A stretch of DNA of 60,196 nucleotides from an uncultured bacterium (GTDB lineage: Bacteria; Hydrothermota; Hydrothermia; UBA1063; CAJXJZ01): the NCBI GenBank assembly GCA_913055745.1, contig CAJXJZ010000007.1, forward strand, positions 1 to 60,196. The letters run 5' to 3'. Shown here piece after piece: positions 32,553 to 40,972 of this stretch. Made by a program: the position numbers and the translations under genes. Every line of letters begins with the position of its first letter. Within the stretch, counting starts at the first letter, position 1. Below the pieces are notes generated by a model that worked only from the letters and a program-made list of their open reading frames with translations, ran no database searches and was not told where the DNA came from.

Positions 32553-33246
32553 TTACGCCATCTTTTCATACGACGCTTTAGATTCTACCAATGATAAGGC
32601 GTGGGAGCTCTTAATACAAAAGCGTATAAGATTGCCATTTATTGTAAGGGCTAAATCGCAACGCTTCGGTAGAGGAAGGTATGGCCGAACATGGGTCTCA
32701 GAGGAGGGGGGGCTGTACTTTTCCATAGTAGAGGAAGGAAGGTTTAATAACGAACTCTTAGTTTGCACAACCCTGGCGTTGCATAATGTCCTTTGGAGGT
32801 ACGGCATAAATACCAGGATAATCCTTCCCAATGATCTTTACACAGTTCGCGGCAAGATTGCAGGAATGCTTATTGAACGAAGAGGTTCATACACAGTAAA
32901 TGGCATAGGATTAAATGTAAACCAAAAGTCATTTCCTACGATGGATAGGCCCACAACATCCATGTTCTTAGAGACAAATAAAGTGTTTGAGACAGATAAG
33001 ATTCTTCATGATTTTCTTGATGAATACTTTCATCTTCATTATGATTATGCCTTTTCAAAGTGGAGAGATATTGTATTAAGAGGTAATAAGAGACTTAAGG
33101 TTTTTACCAGGTTTTATGCAGGCGATTATTTTTTAAAAGAGATTGACAGAGCATTGAATCTCTACTTTGATAACCTTCCCCTTGATAAAAAATACATAAA
33201 TTTATTTGATGTAATAAAAATTAACACACTGGACAGTGAAAACTAA
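32545..33246 (+). CDS. birA: Biotin--[acetyl-CoA-carboxylase] ligase
   Basis: A 233-residue biotin protein ligase that makes biotinyl-AMP and attaches biotin to carrier lysines. IFSYDALDSTNDKAWELL near the start, SQRFGRGRYGRTWVSEEGGLYFSI (RGRxGRxW loop, about 38-61, in parts), PNDLYTVRGKIAGMLIE and VNGIGLNVNQ are the catalytic blocks. It lacks the N-terminal helix-turn-helix of E. coli BirA, so it is a class I ligase without repressor function. The start is TTG at 32545, overlapping the Ptb stop by 8 nt; no later ATG preserves the STND motif. Confidence 0.88.
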   Translation: MDSYAIFSYDALDSTNDKAWELLIQKRIRLPFIVRAKSQRFGRGRYGRTWVSEEGGLYFSIVEEGRFNNELLVCTTLALHNVLWRYGINTRIILPNDLYTVRGKIAGMLIERRGSYTVNGIGLNVNQKSFPTMDRPTTSMFLETNKVFETDKILHDFLDEYFHLHYDYAFSKWRDIVLRGNKRLKVFTRFYAGDYFLKEIDRALNLYFDNLPLDKKYINLFDVIKINTLDSEN

Positions 33247-33342
33247 GTCCTAAGTCTTACAATAAGTTATGGAATGATTTGTGACAATTGGGCCTAAAGC
33301 ATGTACCAAAATCAAAGTAATCACGCCATACTTAGTCGCTCG

Positions 33343-33371
33343 TTGACTCAATACATGCATTGCATAATAAT
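33343..33371 (+). promoter_or_regulatory. Promoter of nrdJ
   Basis: TTGACT (33343-33348), 17-nt spacer, AATAAT (33366-33371; TAATAA one base earlier is the alternative), then AAGGAG and the ATG at 33399. The preceding 150 nt hold no gene. Confidence 0.55.
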
Positions 33372-33398
33372 CTAAACTACACCAAAAGGAGTATATAA

Positions 33399-35705
33399 AT
33401 GACCAAAAATCTCAAAAAACTTAATCTATCAAAAAATTCCTTACTAATACTCGAAAAAAGATATTTAAAGAAAAATGAAAACGGAGAGGTTGTAGAGACA
33501 CCAGAGGAGATGTATGAAAGGGTTGCAAGGGTGATATCAGATGTTGAAAAAGACTATAATTCGGGCTATTCAAGTGAAGAACTCTTTGAAAAGTTTTATA
33601 ATATGATGGTTGAGTTTTATTTTCAGCCCAACTCCCCTACATTGATGAATGCAGGCACACCACTTGGACAACTCTCTGCATGTTTTGTACTCCCTGTTGA
33701 AGATTCAATGGATGCCATCTTTGAAGCCATAAAGAGAACAGCCATTATACATAAAACTGGTGGCGGGACAGGTTTTTCTTTTTCAAGATTAAGACCAAGA
33801 AACGATATTGTAAAAAGTACAGGGGGCATCGCTTCCGGGCCCGTATCCTTTATGAAGGTTTTTAACGAGGCAACGGAAGCGGTAAAACAGGGTGGGAGGA
33901 GAAGAGGTGCCAACATGGGCATACTCCGTGTTGACCACCCTGATATCTTAGAGTTTATAGATGCCAAGAAAAAGGAAGGCGAACTTTCAAACTTCAATAT
34001 ATCCGTTGCCATTACAGATAGTTTTATGGATGCCCTTTATAAGGATGAAGAATACGAACTTATTAACCCACGCACAAAAAAGGTACAGGGAAAACTCAAG
34101 GCTAAAGAGGTCTTTGATAAATTGGTTTATGGAGCATGGCGTAATGGTGAACCTGGTGTGATATTCATAGACAGGATTAATGAAAAACACCCTATAAAAG
34201 GTGCTGGTGAGATTGAATCTACCAATCCGTGCGGTGAGCAACCACTTTTACCTTATGAATCATGTAATTTAGGGTCAATAAATCTCGCCAAATTCGTAAA
34301 AGGCAAGCAATACCTCTTAGAGCATAAACAAAGGGCCACTCTCAATGAAGCATTGGATAAAATAGATTGGGATAAATTAGAGGAGATAACAAAACTCGCC
34401 ATCCACTTCCTTGACAATGTGATAGACGCCAATTATTTTCCTTTTAAAGAGATAGCAGAAATGACTCGTGCCAACAGGAAAATTGGCCTTGGTATTATGG
34501 GATTCGCAGATATGCTCATTCAACTTGGTATCCCTTACAGGAGTAAGGATGCCCTTGTTATCGCAGAGAAGGTAATGTCATTCATTCAAGAAAAGGGACT
34601 TGAAAAATCAAGGGAACTTGGGGAAAAGAAAGGGAACTTCCCCAATATAGACCTATCTGTGCACAAGCCACCCATGAGAAACGGCACCATAACAACAATT
34701 GCGCCAACAGGCACCATATCTATGATAGCAGACACATCAAGTGGTATAGAGCCATTATTTACCATTGCATATAAAAAGAATGTATTGCAAGGTGAATCCC
34801 TTGTCTATGCCAACAAGTATTTTGAAGAACTATCTCATGAGAGGGGATTTTACTCAAAAGAACTATGGGAGAAGGTAGCAGTTGCAAAGAGTATAAAGGA
34901 TTTTAAGGAGATACCAGAGGATGTAAGAGATATATTTGATACGACATTTGATATAGAGCCCCTTCATCATGTTGATATGCAGGCAGCATTTCAAAAACAT
35001 GTGGATAATGCGGTCTCAAAGACCATTAACATGCCAAACAGCGCAAAGGTTGAGGATGTTGAAGTAGTCTATAAAGAGGCCTATAAAAAGGGACTTAAGG
35101 GTATTACAGTTTACAGGGATGGCTCAAGACAGGTGCAGGTTTTAGAGACAGCAAAGAAAGAAGATGCTTCTTACAAAGATATAAGGAATCCAAGGCCAAG
35201 GCCACAAGTTGTAAAGGGTAGAACCTATAGGATGCAGACAGAGATGGGTACACTATACATAACCATCAATGAAGATGACAAAGGGCTTTTAGAGGTTTTT
35301 GTGCATCTTGGTAAATCAGGTTCTTCTGTTATGGCATTTACAGAAGCCATTGGAAGACTTATATCACTTTCACTCCGCTCTGGAGTAAATCCCAACGAAA
35401 TCGTAAAACAGTTAAAAGGCATCAAGAGTTCCACACCCATAAGGCAGGAGGATGGGAATGTGGTTTTCTCTGTCCCAGATGCAATTGCAAAATCCCTTGA
35501 AAGGTATCTTCAGGGAGGAGAGCAGTTAGAATTATTGCCAGGTAGTTCATCTTTAGCAAAGGTACCTATTGTCCTTGGAAGTGCAAAAGAGGAGAAAAAA
35601 GCATCTTCCAGCGAAGCCGATATATGCCCTGAATGTGGAGGGGTACTTATATATCAGGAGGGGTGTTATGTTTGTAGGGATTGTGGATACTCAAAGTGTG
35701 AGTAA
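33399..35705 (+). CDS. nrdJ: Vitamin B12-dependent (class II) ribonucleotide reductase
   Basis: A 768-residue adenosylcobalamin-dependent reductase that makes deoxyribonucleotides with or without oxygen. Blocks: [27 protein letters not shown] (about 80-106, in parts), [16 protein letters not shown] loop, [43 protein letters not shown] (the active-site and radical cysteines), and FAPTGT-like [20 protein letters not shown]. After a spacer with an allosteric-like region, the C-terminus is a zinc ribbon, [11 protein letters not shown] ... [11 protein letters not shown], with the redox Cys pair for reductant. There is no ATP cone. It is followed by dcd with 14 nt between. Confidence 0.95.
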   Translation: MTKNLKKLNLSKNSLLILEKRYLKKNENGEVVETPEEMYERVARVISDVEKDYNSGYSSEELFEKFYNMMVEFYFQPNSPTLMNAGTPLGQLSACFVLPVEDSMDAIFEAIKRTAIIHKTGGGTGFSFSRLRPRNDIVKSTGGIASGPVSFMKVFNEATEAVKQGGRRRGANMGILRVDHPDILEFIDAKKKEGELSNFNISVAITDSFMDALYKDEEYELINPRTKKVQGKLKAKEVFDKLVYGAWRNGEPGVIFIDRINEKHPIKGAGEIESTNPCGEQPLLPYESCNLGSINLAKFVKGKQYLLEHKQRATLNEALDKIDWDKLEEITKLAIHFLDNVIDANYFPFKEIAEMTRANRKIGLGIMGFADMLIQLGIPYRSKDALVIAEKVMSFIQEKGLEKSRELGEKKGNFPNIDLSVHKPPMRNGTITTIAPTGTISMIADTSSGIEPLFTIAYKKNVLQGESLVYANKYFEELSHERGFYSKELWEKVAVAKSIKDFKEIPEDVRDIFDTTFDIEPLHHVDMQAAFQKHVDNAVSKTINMPNSAKVEDVEVVYKEAYKKGLKGITVYRDGSRQVQVLETAKKEDASYKDIRNPRPRPQVVKGRTYRMQTEMGTLYITINEDDKGLLEVFVHLGKSGSSVMAFTEAIGRLISLSLRSGVNPNEIVKQLKGIKSSTPIRQEDGNVVFSVPDAIAKSLERYLQGGEQLELLPGSSSLAKVPIVLGSAKEEKKASSSEADICPECGGVLIYQEGCYVCRDCGYSKCE

Positions 35706-35719
35706 AAAAGGAGGATTTT

Positions 35720-36274
35720 ATGGGTCTGAAGAATGATACATGGATCAAAGAGATGGCTCGTGATTTTAAAATGATAGAACCCTTTGTTGAAAATCAAATA
35801 GGTCAAGGTAAAATATCGTATGGCCTCTCCTCTTATGGATACGATATAAGGGTAGCAGATGAATTTAAACTATTTACAGATGTGTACTCCAGTATAGTTG
35901 ACCCCAAGAATTTTTCTCCCAAATCATTCGTTGACCTAAAAGGTGAATACTGCATCATACCACCTAATTCGTTCTGCCTTGCAAGGAGCGTGGAATACAT
36001 AAGGATGCCACGGGGCGTAATGGGGATATGTCTTGGTAAATCAACATATGCAAGATGCGGAATAGTGGTTAATATAACCCCTCTTGAGCCTGAATGGGAA
36101 GGTCATATAACCATAGAAATCTCAAATACAACACCTCTTCCTGCCAAAATATATGCAAATGAAGGAATTGCGCAGATTATTTTCTTAGAAGCAGATAAGG
36201 TGTGTGAGATATCTTATAAAGACAGGAAGGGTAAATACCAGGGGCAGCGTGGTGTGACACCACCAAAAGTATGA
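35720..36274 (+). CDS. dcd: dCTP deaminase
   Basis: A 184-residue dUTPase-fold trimeric enzyme. [14 protein letters not shown] near residue 36, the substrate loop [50 protein letters not shown] (about 108-157, in parts) and [12 protein letters not shown] at the C-terminus are family signatures; the active Glu lies in WEGHITIE. It deaminates dCTP to dUTP to feed dTMP synthesis. Whether it also hydrolyses dUTP, as in bifunctional homologs, cannot be settled by eye. It follows nrdJ and precedes recA, which starts 8 nt after its stop. Confidence 0.94.
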   Translation: MGLKNDTWIKEMARDFKMIEPFVENQIGQGKISYGLSSYGYDIRVADEFKLFTDVYSSIVDPKNFSPKSFVDLKGEYCIIPPNSFCLARSVEYIRMPRGVMGICLGKSTYARCGIVVNITPLEPEWEGHITIEISNTTPLPAKIYANEGIAQIIFLEADKVCEISYKDRKGKYQGQRGVTPPKV

Positions 36275-36282
36275 GGTGAAAA

Positions 36283-37380
36283 ATGGAAAAAAAGGAAGAT
36301 AAAGCCAAAAAGGAAAAGGTACTTGATGCCGTATTGAAACAGATTGAAAAGCAATACGGCAAGGGCGCTGTAATGAAGTTAGGAGAGCAAGCCGCGGTTA
36401 ATGTGGATATTATACCAACAGGGTCTTTAAAATTGGATTATGCATTAGGCGTAGGGGGCTATCCCAGGGGCAGGATAATAGAGATCTTTGGCCCTGAATC
36501 TTCAGGTAAAACGACCTTAGCACTTCAGGCAATAGCAGAGGTGCATAAGATGGGTGGTAAGGCAGCCTTTATTGATGCAGAACATGCACTTGATCCTACC
36601 TATGCCAGGTCTCTGGGAGTAAATGTTGATGACCTTCTGGTTTCACAACCAGATACAGGGGAGCAAGCATTAGATATTGCAGATATGCTGACAAGAAGTA
36701 ATGCAATAGACCTTATTGTGGTAGACTCTGTTGCAGCACTTGTCCCACGTGCAGAACTTGAAGGAGACATGACAGACTCCCAGGTAGGCTTACAGGCAAG
36801 ACTTATGGCAAAAGCCATGAGAAAACTATCAGGTGCACTATCACGTTCAAAAACCTGTGCCATATTCATAAACCAGATAAGACAAAAAGTCAACACCAGA
36901 TTTGCTTTTGGAAACCCTGAGACAACACCAGGTGGTCTTGCACTGAAATTTCACGCCTCTGTTAGACTGGATATAAGAAGAATAGCCACATTAAAGTCAA
37001 AAGAAGGTGCACCAGTCGCCAATAGGGTACGGGTTAAGGTTGTAAAGAATAAGGTCGCTCCTCCATTCAGAGAGGTAGAATTTAATATTGTGTTCGGTAA
37101 AGGGATTTCTCTTGAGGGTGAGATTATTGATCTCGGATTGGAGCTGGGACTTATAAAAAAGAGCGGGACATGGTATACCCTTCTTGAAACACAGGATACA
37201 TTCCAGGGCACAGAAAAATTAAAGGAAAAACTTCGAGAAGATACGGAACTCTTTAAGAAACTGTTTTTAATTATAAGGGAAAAACTTGCTCTTCCTATGG
37301 TTGGCAAGGAATGGGAAAGGCCTAAAATGGCTAAGATTGAGGATGAACATATAACAGAAGAGAGCAAGGAGGAACCTTAA
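36283..37380 (+). CDS. recA: Recombinase RecA
   Basis: A 365-residue RecA with the full set of motifs: Walker [10 protein letters not shown] at 70-78, [33 protein letters not shown] (in parts), Walker [22 protein letters not shown]1/L2 DNA-binding loops ([36 protein letters not shown]), and a C-terminal acidic tail ([13 protein letters not shown]). It catalyses homologous pairing and SOS activation. The start at 36283 is 8 nt after dcd; GAGGTG lies 6 nt upstream, inside the dcd stop region. No SOS box is seen close by; the promoter used is that of nrdJ or an internal one. Confidence 0.97.
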   Translation: MEKKEDKAKKEKVLDAVLKQIEKQYGKGAVMKLGEQAAVNVDIIPTGSLKLDYALGVGGYPRGRIIEIFGPESSGKTTLALQAIAEVHKMGGKAAFIDAEHALDPTYARSLGVNVDDLLVSQPDTGEQALDIADMLTRSNAIDLIVVDSVAALVPRAELEGDMTDSQVGLQARLMAKAMRKLSGALSRSKTCAIFINQIRQKVNTRFAFGNPETTPGGLALKFHASVRLDIRRIATLKSKEGAPVANRVRVKVVKNKVAPPFREVEFNIVFGKGISLEGEIIDLGLELGLIKKSGTWYTLLETQDTFQGTEKLKEKLREDTELFKKLFLIIREKLALPMVGKEWERPKMAKIEDEHITEESKEEP

Positions 37381-37387
37381 GGAAAAA

Positions 37388-37416
37388 TTGGAAGAACCTT
37401 TAATACCTCTTATAAT
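37388..37416 (+). promoter_or_regulatory. Leaderless promoter of the PAS-degenerate-GGDEF gene
   Basis: TTGGAA (37388-37393), 17-nt spacer, TATAAT (37411-37416), 6 nt, ATG at 37423. Confidence 0.8.
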
Positions 37417-37422
37417 GTAGGC

Positions 37423-38697
37423 ATGTCGCTTTCTAAAGATATATATAAATTCGCCTTTCGTGAAAATCCTCTTCCGCTTGTAATAACTGATGTAAATGGA
37501 ATGATACTGGAGGTATCAGACGCTTTACTTTCAGAACTTGAATTACAAAGGGATGCGGTAATAGGTACATCTATCTATCCTTTAATAGGGAATAAAGAAT
37601 TAAAGCCTGGCAAAGAACGTGCAGTTTCCCTTAAAGAAAAAAAATACAGTGTTAGAACGAAGAACTATGAAGTAGAAGGTATTGTTTTTCGTATTTTTGT
37701 ATATCGTGAAATCATTGAGATAAAACCAGCCAATCCCAAAACAGTACTTTTAGAGAAACTGCTTAAAAACTCTTATAGAATAGAAAACTTTCCACGATTT
37801 GTATCAAAGAACATCAAATACATCTCTAATAAAATAGGGGCCCATGGTGGGATCTTTTTAATAAAGGATGCAAAAGATAAACTATTTAAACCTATAGCAT
37901 ACTATGGTCTTGGTGAAAAAATGCCCAAGAGACTCTCTATTAAGTTTGATAAAGAAGACTACTATACCCCAGGCCTTGCGTACTTATATGAGGCATCCAA
38001 AATTCCAGATTTTCTTGGTCCAGTACAGGTTCTTATGGAATGGGCCCAGTTATCTCTTCTCGTTTTTATTCCACTCTCACAAGATAACAAAGAAATAGAT
38101 ACAATGTTTATCCTCGCATATAAGGATAGATCAGACCTATCAAATGATGATATTGCAACATTGAAACTCCTTGCCCTTATTTTTAATGTTTTCCATGAAA
38201 AAAGCAAACTCAAAAAGGAGCTTTCGGAGAGCACTTACAGAGATTTCATCACAAGGACCTACTCCCAGATTATGTTAAAAGAATTTGTCTCGCTTATATT
38301 CAGTCAGGCTAAAAGATACCACTTTCTTTTCTCTGTGGTGCTTTTAAAAATTACCAATTATCAGGATATAAAACGTATTTATGGTCCTGGGATGACAGAA
38401 CTTGCCATGCAGAAGGTTTCAAGCGTCCTCCTGAGAACACTCAGGAAATCGGATGTGGTAGGAAAATATACTGAAGATTCCTTTCTATTTATACTTCCCT
38501 TTACTAACAATGGCAGGTCTGAATTTGCTGTTCAGAGGGTAAAAAATGCACTATTAAATACAGATTTTGCACCAATTAAAGATATTGAATTCGCTGTTTC
38601 TATAGCACATCTTGAGGAGGGGGACACAAAAGCAGAGGATATGTTGCAAAGGTTAAAAGCATCCCTTATACCACTTTCTCAATTTAAGCCTGGTTAA
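37423..38697 (+). CDS. PAS/GAF protein with degenerate GGDEF domain
   Basis: A 424-residue cytosolic protein. Residues 1-75 look like a PAS domain (NPLPLVITDVNGMILEVSDALLSELEL, in parts). A GAF-like region is at about 125-270 (AHGGIFLIKDAKDKLFKPIAYYGLG). The C-terminal domain has the fold of GGDEF (RTYSQIMLKEFVSLIFSQAKRY ... FSVVLLKITNYQDIKRIYG), but the signature position reads KYTEDSFLFILP. The RxxD inhibitory site, RKSD, is kept five residues before it. It should not make c-di-GMP but may still bind it, as a receptor or allosteric protein. The stop overlaps that of the convergent LptE-like gene. Confidence 0.75.
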   Translation: MSLSKDIYKFAFRENPLPLVITDVNGMILEVSDALLSELELQRDAVIGTSIYPLIGNKELKPGKERAVSLKEKKYSVRTKNYEVEGIVFRIFVYREIIEIKPANPKTVLLEKLLKNSYRIENFPRFVSKNIKYISNKIGAHGGIFLIKDAKDKLFKPIAYYGLGEKMPKRLSIKFDKEDYYTPGLAYLYEASKIPDFLGPVQVLMEWAQLSLLVFIPLSQDNKEIDTMFILAYKDRSDLSNDDIATLKLLALIFNVFHEKSKLKKELSESTYRDFITRTYSQIMLKEFVSLIFSQAKRYHFLFSVVLLKITNYQDIKRIYGPGMTELAMQKVSSVLLRTLRKSDVVGKYTEDSFLFILPFTNNGRSEFAVQRVKNALLNTDFAPIKDIEFAVSIAHLEEGDTKAEDMLQRLKASLIPLSQFKPG

Positions 38698-39185
38698 AGG
38701 TCTTTTATCTCAAAGAGTTTGTTAATAAAGTTATTTACAAGGTCCTCTGTGGCTCTTTTTATTCCTGCATCTTCATCTTCTGATGAAGCACTATAAACAC
38801 CCTTGCCATAGAAAATAGAGTCTTTGAGAAAAGATAGCGTATCATCAACTGGATGGGTAAGTATCTGAGCCTTAATGGTTATGGTATAAACAGTAATCTC
38901 TCCACTTTCCGTGAACTCAGTGGCATTCTTATTGAATGATAAGAGAGTGGGGATAATTTTCATTTTTGCCTGTTTTTCACCTACTATATTTAGTCTCCCA
39001 TCCTCACGCATTGCATCTATGAAATAATTTTGCACATCAAGGGTGATATCCTGTCTGTTTGTCTCATTATTCAATGGTGCTATATACACGTTTCTGTATT
39101 TTGATGGGAAACCTCCTGAAAAAGAGTAAATACACGATGTGAAAACAGCAGATAAAATTAAATTAAGGCGTAAAAAGTTCCGCAT
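38694..39185 (-). CDS. LptE-like lipoprotein
   Basis: A 163-residue lipoprotein (start chosen at the ATG at 39185, giving MRNFLRLNLILSAVFTSC; an in-frame ATG at 39200 would add five residues). YRNVYIAPLNNETNRQDITLDVQNYFIDAMREDGRLNIV (in parts), then a KATEF-EITVYTITIKAQILTHP strand pair and GVYSASSEDEDAGIKRATEDLVNNFIN, are typical of LptE-family proteins. LptE plugs LptD in the outer membrane for lipopolysaccharide export. No LptD is nearby. It overlaps the multi-TM gene upstream by 23 nt. Confidence 0.7.
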   Translation of the reverse strand: MRNFLRLNLILSAVFTSCIYSFSGGFPSKYRNVYIAPLNNETNRQDITLDVQNYFIDAMREDGRLNIVGEKQAKMKIIPTLLSFNKNATEFTESGEITVYTITIKAQILTHPVDDTLSFLKDSIFYGKGVYSASSEDEDAGIKRATEDLVNNFINKLFEIKDL

Positions 39186-39954
39186 ATACCTTTTGGGCAA
39201 AGAGGAGTGTAAAAATAGATAGTATCTTTAACCACTCAAGAACAAAAGATGTATTTTGGGTGTAGGAACCACGGAGAATAAAGACTATATCAGAAAGAGA
39301 CCAAAGTAATATGGCAACAAAGAGAAGTTTAAAGAACCTGGAAATTTTTCCATCATAAAATGCAAAGAGGTATGTAATACCTATAAGAACCATTATAAGG
39401 TCTAAAGTCACGTAATAAAGATTTACAAGTAAGCCACCCGTAGCCTTACCAAAAATCTCTGTAGCCTGGATCGCTATATACAGGTCAAAGACCAAAATTA
39501 TGAATATACCTGCGCCCCATATAATCTTTAGTTTATCTACCTCATCAATTATACTACCAGCCCTTGACATAAAGAAATAATATCCCGCAGTTATAAATGC
39601 ATAAGCGGCTAAAATCAAATAATCTGTTACAATAAAAATATTTGTAGGGTTACCTTCGGCGCCTCCCTCTAACGATCTAAATATAGAGCCAATTAGGAAA
39701 AGCAACATCCCTAAGATAATACTAATCCAGGCAAGGTGGTGAGTAGAAGGGGTATCCTTTGAATGCCAGAACCATAATCCTAATCCAAAAGTGCTGATAA
39801 TCATAAGAACCAAGGATATATTAAGTGAATAAATCCACATGCTCCTATTCAGAAAACCTGTTATAAGACTTATAATAACAAGTAAGAGCCCAATAATAAA
39901 GGTAATATTAACTATTTTTCTCACTGGTTGCTCCTTTTGTCTTACATTCATCAA
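39163..39954 (-). CDS. Multi-TM integral membrane protein
   Basis: A 263-residue protein with about eight membrane helices: IVNITFIIGLLLVIISLITG, IYSLNISLVLMIISTFGLG, LAWISIILGMLLFLIGSIF, IVTDYLILAAYAFITAGYYFF, KIIWGAGIFIILVFDLYIAI, LVNLYYVTLDLIMVLIGITYL, FKLLFVAILLWSLSDIVFIL and LEWLKILSIFTLLFAQKVYA. There is no transporter or catalytic motif. The layout resembles 7TM-type sensory or hypothetical membrane proteins. The start overlaps the preceding gene by 47 nt. It lies in the same minus-strand operon as the LptE-like gene; no function assigned. Confidence 0.65.
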   Translation of the reverse strand: MMNVRQKEQPVRKIVNITFIIGLLLVIISLITGFLNRSMWIYSLNISLVLMIISTFGLGLWFWHSKDTPSTHHLAWISIILGMLLFLIGSIFRSLEGGAEGNPTNIFIVTDYLILAAYAFITAGYYFFMSRAGSIIDEVDKLKIIWGAGIFIILVFDLYIAIQATEIFGKATGGLLVNLYYVTLDLIMVLIGITYLFAFYDGKISRFFKLLFVAILLWSLSDIVFILRGSYTQNTSFVLEWLKILSIFTLLFAQKVYAELFTP

Positions 39955-40900
39955 ACACCTTTTTTACAAGATAATTCCCTGCATCTTCATTAGCACGCCC
40001 AAGATAAACCCCAATGATCTCCTTGATAATATCATCAAAGTCGCTTGGAACGCCCTTGTCCAGGATCTTTGGTTCCATTTGAAGTTCTCCATCCTTAATT
40101 TGTATTAGGTCCTCATAAAATGGGTGTCTTTTTACAAGTTTTCTCTTGGTATCTATGGCAATCAAACCAACAAGCCTTTTACCTATAATTTCTTTCAACT
40201 TCTCCTGCGAACATTTCAAAAGACGATTTATCTCAATAGACCTTTTTGTATAGAGTAATTTTTCGTAAGGAATATCAAGAGACATGTTATAAGATTTTAT
40301 TGCAGTTATATTTAAAGATGGTGATAGCATTACCTCTTTAAGTGTATTTTCATCTACTAAAAGTTCAACGTTGTGCCCGGGAAAAATATGAATGATGTTC
40401 CCATCATGCCAGAGAAATATGATTTTATTATCTCTTGAATCAAAGATGGCAGGTCCTGTAAATTTTTCTTCACTCAATTTCTTAAATACCCTGTCCAATC
40501 CTATGGTCTCTGGATTTATTCCATCAAAGATCTTAATGCCGCTAAATATACCATAATAAGCCAATAGAGCCTTTGCAGTGGTTTTGAATACTGAAATAGA
40601 TAGGGGAGGATTATTCCATTTGCTTTTCATTGAAAGAAGAGATTCTTTTCCCCTTAAAACCACTCCTTTTCCAAAAAAAGCACTAAACCTTATATGTCCT
40701 GAGATTAAAAATGTATACCACCTGTATTCAGAAGATATAGCAGCAAGATAGCCTGTGAAATTCTCTTTACCCAACATATCCCACATGTCCTCAAAAGATA
40801 CCTCTCTCGTATCAATCTCCCTTTTCTCTTTTACAAGTGGCACAGCACACGCTTTAAGCAACAGAGGCTTTATCTTCTCATAAAAAACCTTTCTATCCAT
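39908..40900 (-). CDS. Protein of unknown function (possible DUF4388-like module)
   Basis: A 330-residue cytosolic protein without signal peptide. Two stretches have the same shape: FEDMWDMLGKENFTGYLAAISSEYRWYTFLISGHIRFSAFF (about 36-76) and VFKKLSEEKFTGPAIFDSRDNKIIFLWHDGNIIHIFPG (about 138-175). Each is a helix, then 'FTG', then two strands and a Gly-rich turn, as in the DUF4388/PATAN-type modules linked to two-component and GTPase signalling. The C-terminal part (KLLYTKRSIEINRLLKCSQEKLKEIIGKRLVGLIAIDTKRKLVKRHPF) resembles a roadblock-like fold. The match is by eye only. It begins 7 nt after a TATAAT box, so it should be leaderless, and it heads an operon with the multi-TM and LptE-like genes. 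Confidence 0.55.
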   Translation of the reverse strand: MDRKVFYEKIKPLLLKACAVPLVKEKREIDTREVSFEDMWDMLGKENFTGYLAAISSEYRWYTFLISGHIRFSAFFGKGVVLRGKESLLSMKSKWNNPPLSISVFKTTAKALLAYYGIFSGIKIFDGINPETIGLDRVFKKLSEEKFTGPAIFDSRDNKIIFLWHDGNIIHIFPGHNVELLVDENTLKEVMLSPSLNITAIKSYNMSLDIPYEKLLYTKRSIEINRLLKCSQEKLKEIIGKRLVGLIAIDTKRKLVKRHPFYEDLIQIKDGELQMEPKILDKGVPSDFDDIIKEIIGVYLGRANEDAGNYLVKKVFDECKTKGATSEKNS

Positions 40901-40907
40901 GCTGATA

Positions 40908-40936
40908 ATTATACCTCATATCTTCCATACCATCAA
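40908..40936 (-). promoter_or_regulatory. Leaderless promoter of the 40900 gene
   Basis: Minus strand: TTGATG (40936-40931), 17-nt spacer, TATAAT (40913-40908), 7 nt to the ATG at 40900. Confidence 0.8.
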
Positions 40937-40972
40937 GTTAAGAGACCATACAAGTTGTTGCCTTATTACCTC

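Noticed and set aside
35720-37380. Possible SOS box in front of recA
   Set aside because: No LexA-type inverted repeat could be seen in the 8-nt gap or in the end of dcd.
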